Assembly: GCF_003333305.1 (NCBI RefSeq)
Contig: NZ_QOLD01000004.1
Coordinates: forward strand, 1 to 64,000
Reading direction: 5' to 3'
Length of the DNA stretch: 64,000 nt
From: Candidatus Colwellia aromaticivorans
Lineage (GTDB): Bacteria > Pseudomonadota > Gammaproteobacteria > Enterobacterales > Alteromonadaceae
Part shown: positions 33,917-43,204 of the stretch, in pieces
How the letters are laid out: the number at the start of each line of letters is the position of its first letter
Numbering within the stretch: the stretch's first letter is position 1
Translations under genes and position numbers: made by a program
The notes under the pieces: model-generated
Told to the model about the DNA's origin: nothing
What the model saw: only the letters and a program-made list of their open reading frames with translations
The model's database searches: none

Positions 33917-35725
33917 GTGGCTGAATATAAAGTTCCGTTAAAAGATATGAGTTTTTTGCTTTATGAAGTATTTAAAGCAGATGAAATGTGGCAAAAACTA
34001 CCTAAATTAGCAGAGCAAGTTGATAAAGACACGGCTCAAGCTATTTTACAAGAGTGTGCCAAAATTGCTGAACAAGAACTTGATCTTATTGCTCGCCAAG
34101 GTGACGAAATAGGCGTGAGCTTTAAAGATGGTGTAGTTACCACAGCACCTGGTTACAAAGAAGCGTTTAAAACCTATGCTGAAGGTGGTTGGACTGCGCT
34201 TGGTGGAGATGTTGATTATGGCGGCATGGGTATGCCAAAAATGTTAACAGCGATGCATGAAGAAATGTTATGCAGCGCCGATATTTCTTTTGCGCTTTAC
34301 CCAGTGCTTACCGCAGGTGCTGCGTTATCATTAGCCAAACATGGTAGTGAAGAATTAAAAGAGCGCTATTTAACGCGTATGTATGCGGGTGATTGGTCTG
34401 CATCTATGTGTTTAACTGAATCACATTCTGGCTCTGATTTGGGTATTATTCGTACAAAAGCAATTCCACAAGATGATGGTAGTTATAGTATTACTGGCAA
34501 TAAAATATTCATCACCGGTGGTGAACATGATTTGACTGAGAATATTGTTCACTTGGTGTTAGCTAAATTACCTGATGCGCCAGCAGGCCCTCGCGGTATT
34601 TCTCTATTTTTAGTGCCTAAATATAATGTTAATGATGATGAATCACTTGGCGAGCATAACAATGTTAGTTGTGGTTCAATTGAGCATAAAATGGGTATTC
34701 ATGCCTCTGCAACTTGTGTGATGAACTTTGATGATTCTAAAGGTTTCTTAGTTGGTGAGCTAAATAAAGGTTTAGCCTGTATGTTCACCATGATGAATTT
34801 TGAACGTATTGGCGTGGGTATTCAGGGATTGGGTGCTGCAGTACGCTCTTATCAAAATGCGCTAGAGTATGCGAAAGACAGATTACAAGGTCGAGCACTT
34901 GATAGTAAAATAAATGGGGTTAAAAATCCTACTCAAGAAGCCGACTCTATCATGGTACATGGTGATGTTCGCCGCATGCTTTTAAATATGAAAGCATTGA
35001 ATGAGGGATCGCGTGCGCTTGCTAGTTATATCTCGATGCAACTTGATTACGCTACTTATGGTGAAGGCGAAGAGCAAGCTAAAGGTGAAGCCTTAGCAGC
35101 TTTGATGACACCTATTGCTAAAGCCTTTTTCACTGATTTAGGCTTTGAAAATACGGTTGCGGGTCAACAAGTTTTTGGTGGTCATGGTTACATTCGTGAA
35201 TGGGGTCAAGAACAATTAGTACGTGATGCCCGAATTACCCAAATTTATGAAGGCACCAATGGTATTCAAGCCATGGATTTATTGATGCGAAAAGTAGCCG
35301 GTTCAAAAGGTACTATGTTAAAAGTATTTACTGATGAAGTGAGTACTTTTATCGAAAGCAATAAAGATAATCAAACCATGAATGAATTTATTCTTCCTTT
35401 AGCAGAAGCGTTAACGGATTTATCCGAATTAACGTCGGATTTATTATCTAAGTCAGAAAGTGATATCAATGAGTTAGGCGCATCGGCAAATGACTATTTA
35501 CATGTATTTGGTTATACGGCAATGGCATTTATTTGGGCGAAAATGGCACAGGTTTCTTTGTCACAGCAAGAGAGTAATGGTGAAAGCGGTGCAGACTTCT
35601 ATCAAAGTAAACTGCACACGGCTCGATACTTCTTTGCCCGATTATTACCGCGTAGACTGTCTTTAATTGCTTCAGCAAAATCTGGCAGTGATTGTTTGTT
35701 TGCCATTGATGATGAGTTGTTTTAG
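33917..35725 (+). CDS. acyl-CoA dehydrogenase family protein
   Basis: A 602-residue flavoprotein that would catalyse the first oxidation of fatty acyl-CoA in beta-oxidation. Acyl-CoA dehydrogenase N, middle and C domains cover about residues 40-460 (CLTESHSGSDLGIIRTKA; QVFGGHGYIREWGQEQ). The expected catalytic Glu is in QIYEGTNGIQAMDLL. An additional helical C-terminal domain (about 470-600) is the type seen in the larger FadE-like proteins. The start is GTG, supported by TTAGGAG six bases upstream. Substrate chain length cannot be predicted. Confidence 0.92.
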   Translation: MAEYKVPLKDMSFLLYEVFKADEMWQKLPKLAEQVDKDTAQAILQECAKIAEQELDLIARQGDEIGVSFKDGVVTTAPGYKEAFKTYAEGGWTALGGDVDYGGMGMPKMLTAMHEEMLCSADISFALYPVLTAGAALSLAKHGSEELKERYLTRMYAGDWSASMCLTESHSGSDLGIIRTKAIPQDDGSYSITGNKIFITGGEHDLTENIVHLVLAKLPDAPAGPRGISLFLVPKYNVNDDESLGEHNNVSCGSIEHKMGIHASATCVMNFDDSKGFLVGELNKGLACMFTMMNFERIGVGIQGLGAAVRSYQNALEYAKDRLQGRALDSKINGVKNPTQEADSIMVHGDVRRMLLNMKALNEGSRALASYISMQLDYATYGEGEEQAKGEALAALMTPIAKAFFTDLGFENTVAGQQVFGGHGYIREWGQEQLVRDARITQIYEGTNGIQAMDLLMRKVAGSKGTMLKVFTDEVSTFIESNKDNQTMNEFILPLAEALTDLSELTSDLLSKSESDINELGASANDYLHVFGYTAMAFIWAKMAQVSLSQQESNGESGADFYQSKLHTARYFFARLLPRRLSLIASAKSGSDCLFAIDDELF

Positions 35726-35764
35726 ATAATTAACTGTTATTTAGTGAATAGTTTTCTAATTAAT

Positions 35765-35790
35765 CCCCGCTGATTCAGGCGGGGTTTTCT
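35765..35790 (+). terminator. rho-independent terminator after the acyl-CoA dehydrogenase gene
   Basis: CCCCGC (35765-35770) pairs with GCGGGG (35779-35784), followed by TTTTCTT. It is 40 bases after the stop. Confidence 0.88.
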
Positions 35791-35870
35791 TATGCGGAAT
35801 AATATTTCTCGACTACTCCACCTGCCAAATCAAATATTAGGTAATGAATCGTAATCGCCTATATTAAGAA

Positions 35871-36644
35871 TTATCCTGCATAAATATCAAAAAAGAAATA
35901 CACAGTGGTGGCAATACTCGCCAAAATAACAAAGCGTCTGACTTGTTTTTGGGGTAATTGGCGTGATACATGCGCGGCAACATAGCCTCCTGCTAAGGTG
36001 CCACATAACACAATAGTGCCTTCATACCAGGCAATAACATCATTATAAATAAACAGTGCAATGGCAATCAATGATACCGTCGATGAGACTAATAATTTTA
36101 ATCCATTCATGGTATTGATATTGGTGTGGCCAGCTAATGCTAAATAGCTGAGTGTAATGATGCCTAGCCCTGCGTTGAAGAAGCCACCATAAGTTGACAC
36201 CCCCAACAGTACTATTAACAGTAATATCCCGCCGATAGATGATGCATGACGGTGATTAGAGGCTATTTTTTTAAGTCCCGTATTAATCTGCCCGCCAAAA
36301 ATAAACAATACGGTAGCAAATAGTAGCAACCATGGAATGGCCTCTCGAAATACTGCTTCAGGTGTTTTCAGTAATAGCCAAGCACCTGAAATACCGCCGA
36401 TTAAGCTAATAATTATGATTGGTATCAGTTCATCTTTATGGTCAGCAATTTCTTTTCGAAAGGCATAAGTACCACTCATATAGCCGGCGCATGATGCAAA
36501 AGTATTTGTCGCATTTGCGATAATAGGTGGAATACCAACAAAGATCAGCGCGGGGAATGTAATGAAACTTCCGCCGCCTGCAATTGAGTTAAGCACACCG
36601 CCAAAAAAGCCTGCGAAGAAGAGAAATATAAGTTCAAATGACAT
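35871..36644 (-). CDS. TSUP (TauE/SafE) family membrane permease
   Basis: A 257-residue protein with about eight membrane helices. The N-terminal signature FAGFFGGVLNSIAGGGSFIT and the second repeat GVSTYGGFFNAGLGIITLS are those of the TauE/SafE family, which exports or imports sulfite, sulfonates or other organic anions. Substrate unknown. It lies 32 bases after ttcA on the same strand and may be co-transcribed with it. Confidence 0.88.
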   Translation of the reverse strand: MSFELIFLFFAGFFGGVLNSIAGGGSFITFPALIFVGIPPIIANATNTFASCAGYMSGTYAFRKEIADHKDELIPIIIISLIGGISGAWLLLKTPEAVFREAIPWLLLFATVLFIFGGQINTGLKKIASNHRHASSIGGILLLIVLLGVSTYGGFFNAGLGIITLSYLALAGHTNINTMNGLKLLVSSTVSLIAIALFIYNDVIAWYEGTIVLCGTLAGGYVAAHVSRQLPQKQVRRFVILASIATTVYFFFDIYAG

Positions 36645-36676
36645 TATTAACTATAAGCCTGTGAATATGAATGAAG

Positions 36677-37570
36677 CTAGACATTAGTGGCATCAATAAT
36701 TAATGACTCATCAATATTAGTCGACGATACGATTTCTTTAGAAAACTCATATTCATCTTTGGCTACTGTTCGGTCAATTGGCAAATTATTAAAATCAAAT
36801 AATTGTGTATCGGCTAATTGACTCGGACTTACATTTTTTAATGATTTAAAAATATTTTCTATTCTATTAGGAGATATAGTATCCCAGTCTGATAACATGG
36901 CTTTAATGTTTTGTCGTTGTAAATTTTCTTGGGAACCACATAAATTACATGGAATTATTGGGTAACCTCTTAATTCTGCAAACTGTATTAAATCTTTCTC
37001 TCTGCAATAAGCAAGGGGACGAATTATAGTATTTCGACCATCATCAGACCTTAATTTAGGTGGCATTGATTTTAATCTAGCACCGTGAAACATATTTAGA
37101 AATAAGGTTTCGACAATATCATCCATATGGTGGCCTAAAGCAATTTTTGTTGCCCCAATCGATTCTGCGAATGAATATAATGTACCTCTGCGTAATCTTG
37201 AGCATAAGCTACAAGTCGTTTTTCCTTCAGGAACCTTTTCTTTAACAATAGAGTAAGTATCTTTGTCTACAACATAATAAGGGATATTGAGAGATTCAAA
37301 ATAGTCTGGAAGGATATGTTCTGGAAATCCAGGTTGCTTTTGATCAAGATTAACAGCAATTATTTTGAAATTTATTGGTGCAGCCTTTTGTAAAGTTAAT
37401 AAGATATCTAGCATTGCAAACGAATCTTTGCCGCCACTTATTGCTGCCATTACCACATCTGACTCTTCAATCATTGTGTAATCCGCTATAGCTTTTCCTA
37501 CTTTCCCTCTGAGCTTTTTCTCAAGTTTATATGCCACAGAAGTTTCTTTTTTAGTAGTAGGTATAGTCAT
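36677..37570 (-). CDS. ttcA: tRNA 2-thiocytidine biosynthesis protein TtcA
   Basis: A 297-residue enzyme that thiolates cytidine 32 in certain tRNAs, using ATP and a Fe-S cluster. The PP-loop is SGGKDSF (about residues 45-51). The cluster-binding Cys pairs are [10 protein letters not shown] (about 120) and CNLCGSQ (about 210), both intact. The C-terminal tail past about 255 is acidic and variable. The neighbouring TSUP permease follows on the same strand. Confidence 0.94.
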   Translation of the reverse strand: MTIPTTKKETSVAYKLEKKLRGKVGKAIADYTMIEESDVVMAAISGGKDSFAMLDILLTLQKAAPINFKIIAVNLDQKQPGFPEHILPDYFESLNIPYYVVDKDTYSIVKEKVPEGKTTCSLCSRLRRGTLYSFAESIGATKIALGHHMDDIVETLFLNMFHGARLKSMPPKLRSDDGRNTIIRPLAYCREKDLIQFAELRGYPIIPCNLCGSQENLQRQNIKAMLSDWDTISPNRIENIFKSLKNVSPSQLADTQLFDFNNLPIDRTVAKDEYEFSKEIVSSTNIDESLIIDATNV

Positions 37571-37760
37571 TTTGAAAATATAGACCTTATTAAGGTGATA
37601 GTGATATTAATTATGAGCAGTATTATAAAATTGAAAGGGAAGGAATGCTAATCAATTATTAGGAATGTTTTAGTTGGAAGTATGAAAACTGAACGTGTTT
37701 GTTTTTTCGATGTTCAGGAATTTTTTTATGTAAAATTACCATAGATAGCAACAACACCTA

Positions 37761-37813
37761 TACTCATGATACTTCAAAATGGCTGAAATGAGTATTTCGA
37801 GGTAGCATGAGTA
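37761..37813. mobile_element. 53-bp miniature inverted-repeat element
   Basis: TACTCATGATACTTCAAAAT at the left and TACTCATGCTACCTCGAAAT on the complement of the right are inverted repeats, flanked by TA (37759-37760 and 37814-37815). It resembles the 54-bp element at 32562 with TACTC in place of TACCC. It occupies the 500-base gap between ttcA and the DUF4382 gene; the rest of that gap holds only AT-rich promoter-like sequence. Confidence 0.7.
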
Positions 37814-38070
37814 TATACCGAATATAGCGGCTATATTCTTTTATGTTGTGACTGATTCAAGTATAATTATCTCGTAATTGATAAGTTGTCGAAAGACAAT
37901 CGTGAAATTGAATCTAAAATTGGTTTCATTTTTTCTATTGAGAAAGTCTATCAGTGAGTTTCATTAATGTATAAATGAAACAACAAAAGTATCTGCTTTT
38001 GCATAACATGACTTTACCCTAGATTAATTTATTATTTTAATTAATTAAAGTAACAATAAAGGTAAACATT

Positions 38071-38997
38071 ATGATTAATAAAAATTTTCTTATCCCATTC
38101 TTATTCACCCCTATTATATTTGTCATTTCTGCCTGTGGCGGTAGTGACGATTCAGCAGACCAAGCAAAGTTTTCTTTAGGGATTAGTGATGCACCAGTTG
38201 ATGATGCTGTTTCAGTATTTATTGAAATAGATGAAATTACTATTGCTGGGCCAGAGACTACCATAATTTCTGAATTTACTAATGAACATAATGAAATTGT
38301 AGATACCATTCAAATTAATCTATTAGCCTATCAAGGCACTGACCAACTTAAAATTATTGATGAAGCTCAAGATGTAACTATGGTTCCTGGCACCTATTCA
38401 ATGGAGTTATTGGTAGTAGATGCTGGCTCATATGTACTGCTTGATAATGATGCTACCGAATATTCGATTAAAGTACCTAGTTCTAGACTACGTTTAGGGG
38501 ACTTTGAAGTCGCAGCAACCTCAATCCAAGTAGGAAATACGCCCGCTTATACTATTGAATTTAGTTTACGTGAGTCATTAGTGATGCGCGGTAATACACC
38601 ACCAAAAAATGGTTTTATTATTAAGCCTCATGGCGTTCACATTGTAAGTGAATACGGAACGTTAGAAGGTGAAATTTCCCCTGGTAACACTAACTTAGGT
38701 GACTGTATTGTTTATCTATATGAAGGGGAACCAACTATATTAGGTGATAGCTATAATGACGAAAATACAGCACCCTTGGGTGAACCACCGGCAACAGCAC
38801 CACTTATATCAACAGTGGTATTAGATGGAGCTTACAGCATAGGATTTGTACCTGAAGGCAGTTACACGGTTGCTTTAATGTGTGGCACAGATATTGATAA
38901 CAACATTCAATATGACGCATTAACTATTCCTTCTCCTGATGGAAATGTAGCAACAGTAGATATTGTTAAAGGTGATGTTAAAACTGTCGATTTTTAA
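38071..38997 (+). CDS. DUF4382 lipoprotein
   Basis: A 308-residue protein with a lipoprotein signal peptide (lipobox ISAC, Cys22), then GGSDDS as a flexible linker. The body begins FSLGISDAPVDDAVSVFIEI, the hallmark of DUF4382. The C-terminal half (about 205-305) looks like a carboxypeptidase-regulatory-type beta sandwich (EGSYTVALMCGTDIDNN). Function unknown; likely a surface or periplasmic protein. Low basic content and many acidic residues suit a cold-marine organism. Confidence 0.82.
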   Translation: MINKNFLIPFLFTPIIFVISACGGSDDSADQAKFSLGISDAPVDDAVSVFIEIDEITIAGPETTIISEFTNEHNEIVDTIQINLLAYQGTDQLKIIDEAQDVTMVPGTYSMELLVVDAGSYVLLDNDATEYSIKVPSSRLRLGDFEVAATSIQVGNTPAYTIEFSLRESLVMRGNTPPKNGFIIKPHGVHIVSEYGTLEGEISPGNTNLGDCIVYLYEGEPTILGDSYNDENTAPLGEPPATAPLISTVVLDGAYSIGFVPEGSYTVALMCGTDIDNNIQYDALTIPSPDGNVATVDIVKGDVKTVDF

Positions 38998-39020
38998 ATA
39001 AACTTATAGCAACAACTCAT

Positions 39021-39066
39021 AGGCTAGCAGGATAGCTACCAAGCATAAATAAATGCCTGCTAGCCT
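39021..39066 (+). terminator. hairpin after the DUF4382 gene
   Basis: AGGCTAGCAGG (39021-39031) pairs exactly with CCTGCTAGCCT (39056-39066), followed by TAATTAAATT. A strong stem, though the tail is not a pure T run, so termination is likely but not certain. Confidence 0.65.
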
Positions 39067-39131
39067 TAATTAAATTGTAACTGATTCAAACCTACCCACC
39101 AGAAGAACAATGTCTTATAGCTGTTACTTAA

Positions 39132-39260
39132 TTATTTGTGTTTAACCACATTATTGATTGAGTTCCACTTACCAGATTTAACTTTATAAGATGAAGCGTA
39201 TGTGCGCCATGCGAAACCAAATCCTTCAAAAACCAGTTTACTTAAAAGTTTTTTTCGCAT
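39132..39260 (-). CDS. possible 42-residue basic small protein
   Basis: On the complement a 42-residue frame reads MRKKLLSKLVFEGFGFAWRT then YASSYKVKSGKWNSINNVVK. It is strongly basic and could form an amphipathic helix. A 14-residue frame (39265-39309, MNLWTFVDQYLKKH) with AGGAAG just before its ATG lies directly upstream in another frame, so the two may be one frameshifted gene or a coupled pair. The coding-like residue mix in an otherwise gene-free stretch is the support; no family recognised. Confidence 0.35.
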   Translation of the reverse strand: MRKKLLSKLVFEGFGFAWRTYASSYKVKSGKWNSINNVVKHK

Positions 39261-39393
39261 TTTCTTAATGCTTTTTGAGATATTGATCTACAAAAGTCCA
39301 CAAATTCATTAACTTCCTAAAAATCTTTTCTCAGCCCTTAATTTTACTGGGTTTTTGACCAGTACTTATACTGATGTTTTTACCGAACTTTGC

Positions 39394-39423
39394 TTGACAT
39401 AACTTTGCTTTAGTCACTAAACT
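39394..39423 (+). promoter_or_regulatory. predicted promoter of the dcw cluster
   Basis: TTGACA at 39394-39399 and TAAACT at 39418-39423 with an 18-base spacer form a sigma-70-type promoter. Transcription would start at about 39430, right at the MraZ repeats. Confidence 0.6.
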
Positions 39424-39432
39424 GTATAAATG

Positions 39433-39457
39433 TGGTAAAAAGTGGGTAATTGTGGAT
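39433..39457 (+). promoter_or_regulatory. MraZ operator (three TGG repeats, 10-base period)
   Basis: TGGTA, TGGGT and TGGAT begin at 39433, 39443 and 39453, spaced exactly 10 bases apart. This matches the MraZ binding site, direct TGGGN repeats separated by 5 bases. It lies just downstream of the predicted promoter and 80 bases before mraZ, so MraZ should repress its own cluster. Confidence 0.82.
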
Positions 39458-39536
39458 CTTGAAGGATTTTTAAGATGATTTTTTAACAATTACGGCAAAA
39501 TATTAAACAAAAGCAACGTTGATATAAGTAAATATT

Positions 39537-39995
39537 ATGTTTAGAGGCGCTAGCGCAATTACGCTTGATAGCAAAAACAGAATCACGATACCTACTAAGT
39601 ATCGCGAGGAGCTATTTGCCGATTGCCAAGGAAAGATGATCTGCACGGTTGATATTCAACACGCGTGCTTATTACTTTACCCTTTGCCTGAATGGGAAGA
39701 AATCGAATTAAAGCTTTGCAGCTTATCAAGTATGAATCCACAAGAACGACTATTACAGCAAGTTTTACTGGGAAATGCTACTGATTGTGACATGGATAAA
39801 AATGGTCGCTTACTACTCAATGGGCCGTTAAGACAACATGCGGGATTAGAAAAATCTGTGATGTTAGTAGGGCAATTGAAAAAATTTGAAATTTGGAGTG
39901 AGTCAGCATGGCAGGCCCAAATGCAGCAAGGTATTAGTAAAATACAATCAGGTGAAATTGAATTAACAGACCGTTTACTGGATTTATCTCTATAA
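39537..39995 (+). CDS. mraZ: transcriptional regulator MraZ
   Basis: A 152-residue protein with two AbrB-like MraZ repeats (about 5-60 and 75-130; AITLDSKNRITIPTKYRE and DCDMDKNGRLLLNGPLRQ). MraZ forms a ring that binds the TGG repeats upstream of the cluster and represses it. It is the first gene of the dcw cluster, followed by rsmH. Confidence 0.96.
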   Translation: MFRGASAITLDSKNRITIPTKYREELFADCQGKMICTVDIQHACLLLYPLPEWEEIELKLCSLSSMNPQERLLQQVLLGNATDCDMDKNGRLLLNGPLRQHAGLEKSVMLVGQLKKFEIWSESAWQAQMQQGISKIQSGEIELTDRLLDLSL

Positions 39996-40074
39996 AAGTA
40001 TTTGTAGGCAATTTTAGCCATACATTTTAGCATTAAACAGACGATTATATTAAAAAGGTTATAAAAAAAACAAT

Positions 40075-41025
40075 ATGGAATCAGATAAAACACACATTTC
40101 TGTTTTATTAGCTGAGGCGATAGATGGTTTAGACATCGATCCCAGTGGATGCTATATCGATTGTACTTTCGGTCGTGGCGGTCACTCGTCGTTGATCCTT
40201 TCCAAGTTATCAGAACAAGGGCGATTAATTGCTATTGATCGTGATCCTTCAGCTATTACAGCGGCTGAAAAATTCCAAGATGATAAACGTTTTCTTATTG
40301 AACACCAAGGGTTTGCCAATTTAGCCGATATAGCCGAAAAACATAACTTAGTCGGCAAAGTGAACGGTATTTTATTAGATTTAGGCGTGTCTTCACCTCA
40401 ATTAGACGAGGCTGAACGTGGCTTTAGCTTTATGAAAGATGGTCCGTTAGATATGCGTATGGATACGAGTCGTGGCCAAACAGCAGAGCAGTGGTTAGCG
40501 GTTGCTGATGTTGAAGATATTACCTGGGTATTGAGAAACTTTGGTGAGGAAAAACACGCTTGGCGTATTGCCAATGCTATTGTTGATGCGCGCGTTGAAA
40601 CACCTTTTACCCGCACTAGCCAGTTAGCTAAATTGATAAAAACTACAGCACCACAGCGTGAAATTAAAAAGCATCCGGCAACCCGTAGTTTTCAAGCCAT
40701 TCGTATGTACATCAACAGCGAACTTGAGCAAATTGAAAAAGTCTTAGCTGCTTCTTTATCTGTGTTAGCTGAAGACGGCCGTTTAGTAGTAATTAGTTTT
40801 CATTCACTTGAAGATCGTTTAGTTAAGCAATTTATGAAAAAGCACTCACAAGGTAAAAAAGTACCTCGTGGTTTGATGATTACAGAAGAAGAGTTAAATA
40901 AAGGCAAAAAACTGGAATTAATAGGTCGTAAGTTGAAGCCGAGTAAAAGTGAAGTGGAAATCAATGTCCGCTCGCGCAGCTCAGTATTACGTATTGCTAA
41001 ACGTTTACCGCATATAGACGAGTAA
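40075..41025 (+). CDS. rsmH: 16S rRNA (cytosine1402-N4)-methyltransferase
   Basis: A 316-residue SAM-dependent enzyme that methylates N4 of C1402 in 16S rRNA. The SAM-binding motif is [10 protein letters not shown] (about 28-37), with [20 protein letters not shown] and [13 protein letters not shown] further on. Length is normal. Second gene of the dcw cluster; ftsL begins 2 bases after its stop. Confidence 0.97.
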   Translation: MESDKTHISVLLAEAIDGLDIDPSGCYIDCTFGRGGHSSLILSKLSEQGRLIAIDRDPSAITAAEKFQDDKRFLIEHQGFANLADIAEKHNLVGKVNGILLDLGVSSPQLDEAERGFSFMKDGPLDMRMDTSRGQTAEQWLAVADVEDITWVLRNFGEEKHAWRIANAIVDARVETPFTRTSQLAKLIKTTAPQREIKKHPATRSFQAIRMYINSELEQIEKVLAASLSVLAEDGRLVVISFHSLEDRLVKQFMKKHSQGKKVPRGLMITEEELNKGKKLELIGRKLKPSKSEVEINVRSRSSVLRIAKRLPHIDE

Positions 41026-41027
41026 TT

Positions 41028-41357
41028 GTGTCAAATCACAGAGCGACGCAACGTAAACCCGTGTTAACGCTAGATATTTGGCAAGATATTTTACAACATT
41101 TTGTTAGTTACATTTTATTAGCTTTGGTGGTGATATCAGCATTTTCAGTGATTTATTACACTCATGTAAACCGACAAACTACCAGTGAATTAGAGCTTTT
41201 ATTCACCCAGCGAGATGAGTTAGATATTGAGTGGCGTAATTTATTGTTAGAGCAAAACTCTTTAGCAGAGCACAGCGCAATAGAAAGTAATGCGACAAAA
41301 TTGTTAAACATGAAACGGCCAGATGCTAAATCAGAAATAATTATAACGTTAGAGTAG
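41028..41357 (+). CDS. ftsL: cell division protein FtsL
   Basis: A 109-residue bitopic membrane protein of the divisome: short cytoplasmic N-terminus, one membrane helix (about 25-47) and a periplasmic coiled coil (about 50-85, ELELLFTQRDELDIEWRNLL) that pairs with FtsB and joins FtsQ and FtsWI. The start is GTG. Identification is by position, topology and the LLEQNSLAEHS stretch. ftsB is elsewhere. Confidence 0.92.
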   Translation: MSNHRATQRKPVLTLDIWQDILQHFVSYILLALVVISAFSVIYYTHVNRQTTSELELLFTQRDELDIEWRNLLLEQNSLAEHSAIESNATKLLNMKRPDAKSEIIITLE

Positions 41358-41413
41358 CAGTTAGGTTAATTAGTTTTCAACCAAGTAACTAAAGTACGGA
41401 CAACATGAGTTAA

Positions 41414-43204
41414 ATGAGCAAAAAAGTGAGCGTAAGCGTGAGCAAAAAAGCAAGCAATCGCAGCAGTCAACCAACCACCACAGCATGGCGTTATTACGTA
41501 GTGTTAGGTATTGTTGCATTGATTTATGCTGGATTACTGGCGCGCAGTGCTTATATTCAAATAATTGAACCTGATATGCTGAAAAAGCAAGGGGATATGC
41601 GCTCAATGCGGATTGCTGCCAATACGGTGCAGCGTGGCTCTATTATTGATAGGAATGGTGATGAACTTGCCATTAGTGTACCGGTAGAAACCGTGTGGGC
41701 TGATCCAAAAATCATTATGGATAATAATGCCCTTGCGATGAGTGAACATTGGCAAGCACTGGCTGATGTTTTAGGTCAAAACGTCAATGAATTAACGACT
41801 CGTGTTGTACGCCACCCCACAAAACGCTTTGTTTATTTAGAGCGAAAAATATCCCCTGCCATGGCAAATTATATTCGTGAGTTGAAAATCCCTGGCATTC
41901 ATCTTCGTAAAGAATCAAAACGTTTTTATCCAACGGGTGAAATAAGTGCTCATATTGTTGGTTTTACCAATGTTGATGATAAAGGAATTGAAGGGGTTGA
42001 ACGAGTATATGACCAACAACTTACCGGTATAGGTGGTAGCAAGCGTTTTAGAAAAGATGCTAAAGGTCGTAAAATTGAAATCTTATCCGTTGAAGCTGCG
42101 CATGAAGCAAAAAATATTACACTGACAATTGATCAACGTATCCAAGCGATTGCTTACAAAGAATTAAAAGGTGCTGTACAAGCATTTAAAGCGACTTCTG
42201 GCTCGGTAGTTGTGGCAGATATTCATACGGGTGAAATATTAGCGATGGCGAATAGCCCATCTTATAACCCTAATAATCGTCGTAATACAGCCATTCACCG
42301 CTTCCGCAATCGAGCTATTACCGATATTTACGAGCCTGGTTCAACCATGAAGCCTCTTACTGCGTTAACCGCATTAGAGTTTGGCTCAGCTAAAATTAAT
42401 ACGATTATTGATACTAGCCCTGGTTGGATGCGCTTAGGTGGCCGACGCGTTAATGACCCGATTAATCGTGGTAAATTATCAATTGAAGAAATTTTAGTCA
42501 CCTCATCGAATATGGGAACTACTAAACTGGCCTTGTCAGTGCCAAAAAACTTTTTGCTTGATAAGTTTTTTGATGCAGGATTTGCCGATGATACCGGTAC
42601 AGGTTTGGTTGGTGAAAGCTCCGGTATGATGCATGACAGACCACGATGGTCAAAATTTGAGCTGGCAACGTTATCATGGGGTTATGGTTTAGCAATAACA
42701 CCAATGCAACTAGCGCGTTTTTACGCGACGTTAGCCAACGGTGGCGTTAAGCGTGAACTGTCTATTGTTAAAGCTGAACAAGAAAATGAAGGTGTACGCA
42801 TTTTTTCAAAAGCGAATGCTAATGCTGTGATGGTAATGCTAGAAAAAGTTGTTGATGAGCATGTACAAAAAGCGAAAGTCGCTGGCTATCGCGTTGGTGG
42901 TAAAACGGGTACTTCTTTTAAGGCAGTAGCAGGCGGTTATGGTAATGATTATGTAGGATTATTTGCAGGTGTTGCCCCAATTTCTGATCCTAAAGTTGTG
43001 GTGGTTGTGGTTATTAATGATCCCGGTGGCGATCTTTACCATGGTGGAGAAGTTGCTGCGCCAGTCTTTTCTCGCGTAATGAAAGGAGCACTACGGGTCT
43101 TAAATGTTGCGCCTGATGCTAATGAAAAGTTAGCGCAGAGTAATACATTAAGAAAAACGATTGATGAGTTACGCATAAGTGAACCGGAGGCTAATGATGT
43201 CTAA
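41414..43204 (+). CDS. ftsI: peptidoglycan transpeptidase FtsI (PBP3)
   Basis: A 596-residue division-specific D,D-transpeptidase that cross-links septal peptidoglycan. One membrane anchor (about 24-43), a PBP dimer/pedestal domain (about 65-230) and the transpeptidase domain. The active-site motifs are SxxK in EPGSTMKPL, SxN in TSSNMG and KTGTSFK. The N-terminus (KKVSVSVSKKASNRSSQP) is basic. It overlaps the start of murE. Confidence 0.97.
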   Translation: MSKKVSVSVSKKASNRSSQPTTTAWRYYVVLGIVALIYAGLLARSAYIQIIEPDMLKKQGDMRSMRIAANTVQRGSIIDRNGDELAISVPVETVWADPKIIMDNNALAMSEHWQALADVLGQNVNELTTRVVRHPTKRFVYLERKISPAMANYIRELKIPGIHLRKESKRFYPTGEISAHIVGFTNVDDKGIEGVERVYDQQLTGIGGSKRFRKDAKGRKIEILSVEAAHEAKNITLTIDQRIQAIAYKELKGAVQAFKATSGSVVVADIHTGEILAMANSPSYNPNNRRNTAIHRFRNRAITDIYEPGSTMKPLTALTALEFGSAKINTIIDTSPGWMRLGGRRVNDPINRGKLSIEEILVTSSNMGTTKLALSVPKNFLLDKFFDAGFADDTGTGLVGESSGMMHDRPRWSKFELATLSWGYGLAITPMQLARFYATLANGGVKRELSIVKAEQENEGVRIFSKANANAVMVMLEKVVDEHVQKAKVAGYRVGGKTGTSFKAVAGGYGNDYVGLFAGVAPISDPKVVVVVVINDPGGDLYHGGEVAAPVFSRVMKGALRVLNVAPDANEKLAQSNTLRKTIDELRISEPEANDV

